DNA from: Elusimicrobiota bacterium
GTDB taxonomy: Bacteria; Elusimicrobiota; Elusimicrobia; UBA1565; UBA9628
DNA: 32,840 nt
Direction: 5' to 3'
Assembly: GCA_030696455.1 (NCBI GenBank)
Contig: JAUYSH010000040.1
Coordinates: 1-32,840, forward strand
A program made the translations under genes and the position numbers. The notes beneath the pieces are model-generated. The model was not told where the DNA came from. It did not search any database and worked only from the letters and a program-made list of their open reading frames with translations. Below, piece by piece: positions 1 through 7,200 of this stretch. Every line of letters begins with the position of its first letter. Position 1 is the stretch's first letter.

Positions 1-35
1 TTCGCGAAGCGAAAACCCTGGCGCCGAAGGCGCCA
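1..35. repeat. two adjacent GAA-loop hairpins
   Basis: Two perfect small hairpins lie at the window edge: 1-13 (5-bp stem) and 19-35 (7-bp stem), each with the triloop GAA closed by a C-G pair. The C(GAA)G loop is known to be unusually stable in DNA. The same architecture recurs inside three genes of this window. They could be part of the terminator of a gene outside the window or copies of a small palindromic repeat. Nothing else is recognisable between 36 and the promoter near 112. Confidence 0.5.
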
Positions 36-70
36 TGCCGTTCAAGGGCCGTTGTTCAAAACCCCATGAA

Positions 71-117
71 CTGGGAGGGCGGAGGGCCTTGCGCAACCCG
101 TCCTCAGACTCTATCCT
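71..117 (+). promoter_or_regulatory. probable promoter of the ClpP-like gene
   Basis: A -10-like TATCCT lies at 112-117 and an AGGAGA ribosome binding site at 129-134, 8 nt before the ATG at 143. A weak version of the window's GC-rich dyad (CTGGGA then GGGCC) ends at 88, 23 nt before the -10. That is the same distance as in the clear examples, but the left half is poor, so membership of the regulon is uncertain. Confidence 0.35.
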
Positions 118-142
118 TAGCGGGTAACAGGAGAACCCGCCC

Positions 143-1606
143 ATGAGCCTCCTCCGACCCGCTCTCGCCGCGCTGCTTCTTTTTTCCTCCATCCCTTTGC
201 CCGCTCAGATGCTCTCCGCGCCCAAGGCCGCCAAGGCCGCGAAGAAGGGGGAGCCGGCCCTTCCCCTCGCGGGCAGCCCCCTGGAACCTCTCGTCGCCGC
301 GGCCGCGCCGCCCGCGGTTCTGTCCGGCGCGACGGCCGCCGCGGCGGCGCCGGCCAACAGCGGTTCGAGCTCCATCCTGCCCGCCATCCCCAGCGCGCCC
401 AGCGAGGACCGCATCGAGCTCGACAAGATCTCGACGCAGAACATGATCAAGCAGCAGGAGTTCCAGCGCAAGGTCCGGGCGCTGACCGAGGAGCGCGACG
501 AGAGCCTGCTGCGCAACGCCGTGCAGGCGGAGAAGCTGCGCGCCGAATTCGCGCCGGTCGAGCACGAGCAGAAGGTTTTGCTGCTCAAGGGTCAGATCGA
601 GGAGGCGAAGTTCCTGCAGGCCGCGGCCGCCCTGCGCCGCGAGCGCGACAAGGCCCGGCTCGAGAACGAGGTCGCGCGCGAGAAGCTCAACGCCGAGCTG
701 ATCAAGGCGGACGCCGAGAAGCTGCGCCGCGACCTCGTCGTCCAGGAGCTCGACTTCCAGGCCCGCAAGCTGCGCCAGGAGTCGGACCTCGCCGACAACA
801 AGACGGTCGCCATCAAGGCCGACCTCGAGCTGCGCGAGAAGAAGGAGGTCTGGAAGAAGCAGGCCAACCGCGAGCCCGACTACGTCAAGGAGCCGTTCAA
901 GGACGGCGTGCTCACCCTCAGCGACCGCCGCATCGCGATCACGGGGCCCATCGTCTACGGCACGGCGGACTACGTGACCGAGCGCATCCATTACTTCAAC
1001 AACAAGTCCGAGGAATTCCCGATCTTCCTCGTGATCGACCGCAGCCCGGGCGGCTCGGTGATGGAGGGCTACCGTATCCTCAAGGCGATGCAGGCCAGCA
1101 AGGCCCCCGTGCACGTCGTGGTGAAGTCCTACGCGGCCAGCATGGCGGCGACCATCGCCACCTTGGCGCCGCGGTCCTACGCCTACCCGAACGCGGTCAT
1201 CCTTCATCATCAGATTTGGAGCGTGACCTTCGGCAACCCGACCCAACAGAAGCAGCAGCTCGACACGCTCAAGGAGTGGGACCGCCGCCTGCGCGAGCCG
1301 ATCGCGCGCAAGATGGGCACGAGCATGGAGAAGTTCACGGCCGAGATGTACAGGCAGAACGTCGACGGCGACTGGGAGGAGTTCGCGGACGCCGCGGTCC
1401 GGCTCAAGTGGATCGACCACGTCGTGCACGAACTGCGCGAGACCGGGATGCTCAAGGAGCCCGAGGCCAAGCTCGGCGACAAGCCCAAGCTCGCCTTCGG
1501 CCTGGCGGAGGAGGCGGACGCGAAGGGCGACCGCTACGTGCGCCTGCCTCGGCTGCAGCACTCCGACGCCTACTTCCTCTACAACCGGGACGGCTACTAC
1601 CGCTAG
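143..1606 (+). CDS. exported ClpP-fold serine protease with coiled coil
   Basis: The 487-residue product starts with a signal peptide (1-22, ending LPAQ), then an Ala/Pro-rich stretch to about residue 88 and a long charged coiled coil (about 92-245). The C-terminal domain has the ClpP/crotonase-like protease layout. SPGG at 301-304 matches the oxyanion strand, S333 in YAASMA is the likely nucleophile, H356 followed by Gln matches the ClpP catalytic His, and D410 is the likely third member. Spacings of 23 and 54 residues are close to those of ClpP. ClpP is normally a cytoplasmic 200-residue protein fed by AAA+ unfoldases; this one should act outside the cytoplasm, so an ATP-driven partner is unlikely. 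The start is set by AGGAGA at 129-134. Its stop overlaps that of the convergent gene. The protease call is well supported; substrate and partners are unknown. Confidence 0.8.
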   Translation: MSLLRPALAALLLFSSIPLPAQMLSAPKAAKAAKKGEPALPLAGSPLEPLVAAAAPPAVLSGATAAAAAPANSGSSSILPAIPSAPSEDRIELDKISTQNMIKQQEFQRKVRALTEERDESLLRNAVQAEKLRAEFAPVEHEQKVLLLKGQIEEAKFLQAAAALRRERDKARLENEVAREKLNAELIKADAEKLRRDLVVQELDFQARKLRQESDLADNKTVAIKADLELREKKEVWKKQANREPDYVKEPFKDGVLTLSDRRIAITGPIVYGTADYVTERIHYFNNKSEEFPIFLVIDRSPGGSVMEGYRILKAMQASKAPVHVVVKSYAASMAATIATLAPRSYAYPNAVILHHQIWSVTFGNPTQQKQQLDTLKEWDRRLREPIARKMGTSMEKFTAEMYRQNVDGDWEEFADAAVRLKWIDHVVHELRETGMLKEPEAKLGDKPKLAFGLAEEADAKGDRYVRLPRLQHSDAYFLYNRDGYYR

Positions 1607-2382
1607 TCGAGGTAGGTGAGCAGGCGCTTGCGCCAGCCGGGCAGCCAGCGGTCCTCGTCGCGCGCGGGCGGGCTGTTGGCCACGCGGCGGGTGAGCGCGG
1701 CATCTGCCGACTTCGCGAAGGCCTCCACGGACGCCTGGCCGGCGGGCGCGTCCGTCATGCCCTCGAGCACCTGAAGCAGGCCCCAGCCTTCGCCGTTGTA
1801 GCGCTCCGCCGGGTTGATCCCCTCGCCCTTGAAGTTCACGTAATCCATGAGCGCGTAAACGCCGTTGGGGACCGAGGCGACGCGGTCGAAGCGGGCCTGC
1901 AGGGCGGGGCGCTCGGAGGCCGGCGCGGCGGCGAGGATCTTTGGCAGGGCCGCCTCGAGGCGGTCGGCCGCGTAGCGGGCCTGGACGCCGACCGTGTCGG
2001 CGAGAAGCGCGCGCAACTCGCTCAGGCGCGGGCCGCGGAAGTCGGCGAAGAAGGCGTCGCGGTCGGGCCAGGGGCAGGGCGGCCGGCCCTGAAGCCAGGC
2101 CGGCAAGGTCCGCCCCGAAGCGGCCAGCGCGTCGAGCAGGCCCGGGAAGCTCTCGGTGAACGGTCCGCGTTCGCCCGCCTTGTACCAGATGAAGTGGCCG
2201 ATGCCCAGCGAGGCGAAGTCCTCGCCCTTGTTCCAATGGGTGAGACCGTCGATCGAGCCGCGGCTCTCGTTATGCCAGATCTTGCGGCCGACGGCCTCGG
2301 CTTCGGCGTCGGTGAGACGGATGCCGGCGTGGGCGCACGACGAGGCGGCGAGCAAAGCGGCGCAGAGGAGGGCCTTGTTCAT
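1603..2382 (-). CDS. exported lysozyme-like conserved protein
   Basis: The 259-residue product has a short signal peptide (1-19, ending AHA). The mature N-terminus carries a conserved-looking block with IWHNE, a GLTHWN-type motif and EDFASLGIGHFIWY. I recall this block in a family of uncharacterised exported proteins from diverse bacteria. The early Glu followed by a Gly/aromatic-rich segment resembles lysozyme or lytic-transglycosylase active sites, so a role in peptidoglycan cleavage is plausible but not shown. A -10 box TAGAAT (minus strand, 2394-2389) ends 6 nt before the ATG, leaving no room for a ribosome binding site, so the mRNA is probably leaderless. The gene converges on the ClpP-like gene with overlapping stop codons. 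Confidence 0.65.
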   Translation of the reverse strand: MNKALLCAALLAASSCAHAGIRLTDAEAEAVGRKIWHNESRGSIDGLTHWNKGEDFASLGIGHFIWYKAGERGPFTESFPGLLDALAASGRTLPAWLQGRPPCPWPDRDAFFADFRGPRLSELRALLADTVGVQARYAADRLEAALPKILAAAPASERPALQARFDRVASVPNGVYALMDYVNFKGEGINPAERYNGEGWGLLQVLEGMTDAPAGQASVEAFAKSADAALTRRVANSPPARDEDRWLPGWRKRLLTYLD

Positions 2383-2408
2383 GAGCCCATTCTAGCACGA
2401 CCGGCGCG

Positions 2409-2732
2409 TCACCGTCCCGGCTTTCCGTGACGCAGCGAGCGGTGGCGGATCCTCTTGACCTTGCGGGCGAAGAAGACGGGCTCGTGCATCGGCGCGCCGC
2501 GGCCCTTGGGCGACGCGTTGACGGCGGCCCCGGCGCGGCCGAGCCTCGGCGGCACGGTCCAGTGTACCTGCGGGGTTCCGAGGACGGCGTCGGGGCGCAG
2601 CCCCGTGCGAAGCTTATGCGGCCGGCGGTTCTCCAAGGTCTGGCGCCGCCGGTGCTTCACGTCGGAGCTGAACGGAAGGCGCCACGTCTGCAGGTTCGCG
2701 AGTCCCTGGGGCCCGGGCTTTTCTTTCTTCAT
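2409..2732 (-). CDS. small basic protein of unknown function
   Basis: The reading frame encodes 107 residues, very rich in Arg, Lys and Pro, with no signal peptide, membrane segment or family I recognise. The main support is a TAGAAT box (2743-2738, minus strand) ending 5 nt before the ATG, the same leaderless arrangement seen for its neighbours. The frame is open on both strands because of the high GC, so the coding call is only moderate. The basic composition would suit nucleic-acid binding, but no motif supports it. Confidence 0.45.
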   Translation of the reverse strand: MKKEKPGPQGLANLQTWRLPFSSDVKHRRRQTLENRRPHKLRTGLRPDAVLGTPQVHWTVPPRLGRAGAAVNASPKGRGAPMHEPVFFARKVKRIRHRSLRHGKPGR

Positions 2733-2782
2733 GGCTCATTCTAGCCCGGGGGGCGTGACGGCCCCGCGAAGGGGAGGTAACG

Positions 2783-3496
2783 CTATTGCGCGGCGCGGGC
2801 GTCGATGCCCTCGTGAAAGCGCCACGCGGCGACGAAGGCCCCGGCCGTGACGACATGCCAAAGGGCGTGGAACTGGAACCAATGGTTGTCCGGCGCGCAG
2901 CCGAGGTCCGTGTGGTCGAGATGCCAGAAGGCGTAGGCGGCGCCCAGCAGAATCAGCATGAGCCAGAAAGACGCGTAGGAGGGGGCGTCGCGTTTGACGA
3001 GCATGAACCTCAGCTCCACGGCGACGAGGGCCAGCACCTGAACGAGGACGAGGGTCTGGATGCCCCAGCCCGCGGCGCGGAAGACGAACAAGGCGGCCAT
3101 GCTCGCCGCGAACAGGGCGCCCCAGAGGCGAAGCGCCCCTTGCCGACCCAGCAGGCCGGCGCGCAGGGCTCCGCGCGCGAGCGCCCAGCCGAGGAGCAGG
3201 AACATCCCGCCGTAGTCGAGGACCTGGCCCGCGAAAGTGTAGGAGGCGTGGAAAACGAAGGAGGTCGCGCCGACGGCGACGGCGACCGGGCCGAGGCCGC
3301 CGGCCGCGAGCAGGTCCCGCTTGGCCGCGCGCTTCCAGATCCAGAATCCCACCGCGACGTAGGCGAGGTTCGACCAGGTGTTGGCCGGGGCCGCGATCCA
3401 CCCCGCGAGGTTGGCCTCGCAATGCTTGATGTCGGGCAAGGCCCATCCGGACCAAAGTGAGCCGGCGGGCGGCGGGGGCACGAGGCGCGGATCCAT
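2783..3496 (-). CDS. ceramidase-family (CREST) membrane hydrolase
   Basis: The 237-residue protein has about seven hydrophobic segments and the polar signature of the alkaline ceramidase/CREST superfamily. C26-E27 are followed by S42 in an N-T-W-S-N segment; S79 and H83 lie in SFVFH; D94 in the next segment; and H210 and H214 in HALWH near the C-terminus. In this family the conserved His and Asp bind zinc and the Ser contributes to amide hydrolysis. The expected reaction is cleavage of an N-acyl sphingoid or similar lipid in the membrane. The length suits the family. The -10 TACAGT (minus strand, 3508-3503) ends 6 nt before the start codon, implying a leaderless mRNA. The gene is divergent from the PrcB-like gene and shares the intergenic GC-rich dyad. 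The exact substrate cannot be read from sequence. Confidence 0.78.
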   Translation of the reverse strand: MDPRLVPPPPAGSLWSGWALPDIKHCEANLAGWIAAPANTWSNLAYVAVGFWIWKRAAKRDLLAAGGLGPVAVAVGATSFVFHASYTFAGQVLDYGGMFLLLGWALARGALRAGLLGRQGALRLWGALFAASMAALFVFRAAGWGIQTLVLVQVLALVAVELRFMLVKRDAPSYASFWLMLILLGAAYAFWHLDHTDLGCAPDNHWFQFHALWHVVTAGAFVAAWRFHEGIDARAAQ

Positions 3497-3502
3497 GCCG
3501 AA

Positions 3503-3552
3503 ACTGTACCGAAACGGGCCCCGGAGCGTCTAGGCCCGGGGGCCCGTTTCGG
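3503..3552 (-). promoter_or_regulatory. ceramidase promoter with inverted repeat and dyad
   Basis: The minus-strand -10 TACAGT is at 3508-3503. Immediately upstream is a perfect 14-bp inverted repeat (3509-3522 and 3539-3552, 16-nt gap). Its right arm overlaps a GGGCC-type dyad at 3533-3545, which sits 24 nt from the -10, the same geometry as in seven other promoters of the window. There is no -35 hexamer. This looks like an activator or repressor site. Confidence 0.5.
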
Positions 3553-3575
3553 CGTGGGCCGCTTGGCGGGCCGTT

Positions 3576-3621
3576 TTGGGCCTCCTTGGCCCAAGGGAAT
3601 AGAGAGAAGCCTTGTTAAGAT
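3576..3621 (+). promoter_or_regulatory. promoter of the PrcB-like gene with GC-rich dyad
   Basis: The -10 TAAGAT is at 3616-3621, 6 nt before the ATG. The dyad TTGGGCCTCCTTGGCCC is at 3576-3592, exactly 23 nt from the -10. There is no recognisable -35 element and no ribosome binding site. Confidence 0.55.
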
Positions 3622-3627
3622 AAAGGC

Positions 3628-4155
3628 ATGAAGAAAACCACTTTCGCCGCGATCGCCGCCCTCCTCCTCTCGGTCTCCGCTTCCGCCCAGGTCATCGGGG
3701 AGTGGAACAAGCTCGAAGGCCAGCGCAGCGGCATCGCCGAGCGCCGCATGGTCGCCGTCAGCGACAGCGCGGCCTGGGAGCAGGTCTGGAAGGAGCACTC
3801 GGCCGACGCTCCCATCCCCGCCGTGGATTTCTCCAAGGAAAGCGTCGTCGCGGTGTTCCTCGGCGAGACGCGGGCCGCCGGCGTGAAGATCGAGATCGTC
3901 GTCCAGAACGACATGATCGACGAGAATCGCCTCAACGTTTTCTACAAGGAGACGCGCTCCGCCTCCAAGGGCTTCTCCGCCCAGGTGATCAGCCGGCCCT
4001 TCGCGATGGTCAAGGTGCGCAAGACCGCGACCGTCTCCTTCGAGGCCAACGGCCGCGTCTCCATCCCGGAGAGCGTCAAGGCCCCGAAGAACCCGCGCGA
4101 CGACTCCAAGGTCCGCGCCCTGCTCGAGACGCTCCCGTCCTTCGACGGCCGCTGA
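3628..4155 (+). CDS. exported PrcB-like protein
   Basis: The 175-residue product has a clear signal peptide (1-20, ending ASA before Q21). The mature part resembles the PrcB C-terminal domain family: a W-x(3)-W pair near residues 50-54, a VDF-x(3)-S-V-V-A-V-F-L-G strand, alternating beta strands and a P-F-A-M-V-K-V motif near the end. In Treponema, PrcB is an accessory lipoprotein of a subtilisin-type protease complex. Here there is no lipobox, so the protein should be soluble outside the inner membrane. Several proteases with the same promoter element follow, including a subtilisin, which makes a role as protease partner or inhibitor attractive, though this is inference. The -10 box only 6 nt upstream points to a leaderless mRNA. 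Confidence 0.65.
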   Translation: MKKTTFAAIAALLLSVSASAQVIGEWNKLEGQRSGIAERRMVAVSDSAAWEQVWKEHSADAPIPAVDFSKESVVAVFLGETRAAGVKIEIVVQNDMIDENRLNVFYKETRSASKGFSAQVISRPFAMVKVRKTATVSFEANGRVSIPESVKAPKNPRDDSKVRALLETLPSFDGR

Positions 4156-4230
4156 GCGTCTAGGCCTGCGGGCCCCGTCGAGGGATAGGTCCAATAACCC
4201 CTCGACAATTCGAGGTTCCGGCCCTATACT
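4154..4230 (+). promoter_or_regulatory. promoter of the MFS/ATP-grasp gene with dyad
   Basis: The -10 TATACT at 4225-4230 ends 6 nt before the GTG start. The dyad TAGGTCCAATAACCCC spans 4186-4201, 23 nt from the -10. An octamer CCGTCGAG begins at 4175, exactly 62 nt before the start codon, as it does before the M28 and M48 genes. An 8-bp inverted repeat (4177-4184 and 4199-4206) surrounds the dyad. The 13-mer at 4154-4166 is identical to 3524-3536. Confidence 0.55.
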
Positions 4231-4236
4231 CCCACT

Positions 4237-7200
4237 GTGAAGCGACCCCTCGCCTTCGCCCTCGCCTTCCTCATTGTCGCCCTGTCCCCGGGCGCGCCCG
4301 CCTACCAGGCGTTCGCGCAGACGGTGGGCCGGACCGGCACGGCGACGGGCTCCGCGGGCGACGCGGCGACCTCGGTCAACTCCGGCGTCGGCAGCGGCGG
4401 GATGTCCGCGCCGCTGTCGCTGCCCGTCCAGACGCTCGGCCTCAACGGGGCCTTGGCGCCGGCCGCCGTGCCGGCCCTGAACGCCGCGGCGGTCCCCTCC
4501 CTGGCGCCCTCGGTCGCCGCCGCCGGCCCCGTCGCCGCGCTCTCTCAAGCGCAGGCCCTGCGGCCCGCCGCCGCCGCGGCCGCGATCCCGGCGGCGGCCA
4601 AGCCTCTTGTCCCCGGCGCGCTTCAGCCCGCCGCTAAGACGGCGAACGCTCCGGGAGGCCTGTCGGCCGCCTCGAAGCAGATCGAATCCCTGTCCCAGAC
4701 CGCGAAGCCGGTGCTCGACGGCGTCAAGCAAGGCGACGCGACCGGAGCCCTCAACAGCGTCTATGAGAACTCGTCCCGGCGCGGCGAGCTCGGCGCCGTG
4801 CGGACCCCGTCGGGCTCCGCGGCCCTTCGCCAGGGGCTGAAGCGCTCGGCGCCCTCGGCCGAGAAGAAAGCCGCCGAGGAGGTTCCGGCGGCCCTGGCGC
4901 CCGTCGCCAAGCCCTCCGTTTGGCAGCGCATCAAATCGACCTTCGACCTCTCCGAGTTCAACAAGAGCGAGAAGTCCTACATCGCCGGCCAGGCCGTCTT
5001 CCTGCTCGCGATCTCGGTGTACCTCGCGTCCTTGCCCCTGCTCGTGAGCGCTTTGACCGGCGACGCGGCGATGACCGGCGTGGCGCGCATGGTCCACTAC
5101 TGGGTGTTCGGCGGCGCGTCCCTGTTCGCGGGGGCGGTCGTCGGCAAGACCCCGATGAAGCGCATCCTCGTCGGCGCCGCCGGCGGCCGGGCCATGCTGT
5201 TCGGCTCGATCGGCGTCCTGGCCCTGATCGGGGGCCTGCCCTGGGCCGCCTTCCTCGTCCTCGTCGGCGTCAACGCGGCGATCGTCGCCCACAACCACCT
5301 CGTCGACATCGACACCGGCGGCGCGGCCAAGATCTTCAAGGGGGCCGACCAGAAGAGCACCGACCGCAAGATCGAGAAGGCCGGCTACGTCTACGACTTC
5401 ATCTACTACGGCATGATGCTGATCGTGCCCGCGATGATCGGCCTGCCGATGGACTGGATCGACGCGCGCTTCGGCCCGGGCATCGGCGCCGGCGCGGGCT
5501 TCGCGGTGTTCGCGGCCCTGATGGGCGTCGTATCCTTCATATACGCCAAGCGCGTGGTCACCATCGGAGACATCGCCTCGGCCCCGTGGGCGGGCTTCAA
5601 GAACTACGTCGGACGCATCCTCGGCGCGTTCAAGACCTTCGGACGCATCCTCATCGACGTGCCGCGCCGCAACTGGGCGACGGCGAAGATCATCCTCCAG
5701 AACAAGGCCATCCTCGCGCGCTCCGCGATGGCGACGACGGAGAACTTCGTCGAGGACGCCCTCTTCGCGGTCGTCCTGCCCACCTTCGCCATCGACATCC
5801 TCAAGGTGGGCGCGTTCGGCAACGGCCTGCTTCTCTCCGCGATCACCGCCGGCGGCCTCGTGGCCTCGATGTTCCTGATGAAGCGCATCCAGGGCCTGCA
5901 GGCCAAGCACGGCACCTACAAGGTCCTGGCCGGCCTGACCGCGGTGGCGGCACTCGCCTTCGTGCCCTCGATCGGGCTGTGGCTCGTGCCCTCGCTGGCG
6001 CTCGCCATCCCCGCGGTGTTCATGATGAAGCTGATGCTGCAGCCGCTGCGCTCGCGCATGCGCGCCTTGCTTCAGGTCGAGATCAAGAACGATCCCAAGG
6101 CCGCGCCGTTCGCCGACGACATCTACAGCCTGATGACCTTCGTCGAGGTGATCGCGGCCGGCGCGGGCGGGCTTGCCTTCGCGTGGCTGTTCCACAACTC
6201 CATGCCCGGCTCGGCGCTCGCGCTGGCGCTCGGCGCGCTGGCGCCGATGAAGATCGTCACGGTCACCTTGTTCGCGCTGGGCTTCGTGTACCTCGGGGGC
6301 CTGCGCTGGGTCAAGCAGCAGCTCAGCAAGCCGACGCATACGGTCCACAAGTCGCCCGAGGGCAACGAGGCGAAGATGCTCGCCCAGCTCGCGGTCAGCC
6401 TGAAGGAAAACGGCCTGCCGGAGCACAAGTCGGCGACGGTCGCCGGCGCGGCGAGCGAGGACCTGCCCACGGTCGTCGTGCTCGCGCCCGCGTCGCGTCA
6501 CAAGATCGCGCTCGCCCGCGAGGGCGGACGCCAGGCCGAGGGGAACTTCCATCTCGTGCTCGACGCCTCCTGGCTGATCCAGGAGACCTATCCCGACGGG
6601 CGCACTGGGCTGCGCGTGAAAAAGGGCGTGGTCTTCGACGAAAACGGCCAGGCGACGGTCGTGGAGTATGAGGTTCCGCGCCGCGTGCGCTACTTCGCGA
6701 ACTACTTCACGCTCGGCGCCAACGACCGCGACGACGGGAACGTGTTCGAGACGAACCTTGACGTGCCTCAGTCGAACTCGCTTCAGCTCGAGAAGGTGGT
6801 CAACGACAAGCTGGGCACGCGCCTGATCCTGGCCGCCGGCGGCGTCGCGGTGCCCGCGACCTTGGCCCTGCTCATGCCGCTGCACCACCTCGCGGACCGG
6901 CCGATGGGCGCCCAGGGCACGGTGCAGGTGGCGGCGATGCCCGCGCCCGGATCCCGCGCGGCCGAGGTCTCCCGGCTCGTCGACGACTACCTGGCGGCGT
7001 TCCAGGGCGCGGAGCTCGTCGTGAAGCCCTCCGGCCCCCAATTCCACTCCGGCCGCGGGGTCAAGTTCTTCAAGAAGTCCGAGCGCGACGCGATCATCGC
7101 GCACGCGTTGGCGCTGGCCGTCGACGCGCAGATGACCGAGGACGGGGCGGTGCTCCTCGACGAGCGCGTCGACTCCGCTCCGCTCGACCGCGGCGGCCGC

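Noticed and set aside
120-140. 6-bp inverted repeat placing the AGGAGA site of the ClpP-like gene in a loop
   Set aside because: If transcription starts near 124 from the -10 at 112-117, the left arm would not be in the mRNA, so a ribosome-site hairpin is doubtful.
4920-6671. Plus-strand Arg-rich frames overlapping the ATP-grasp, MFS and M50-S8 genes in other phases
   Set aside because: They are out-of-frame readings of real genes; composition is dominated by Arg, Gly and Pro with no recognisable domain.
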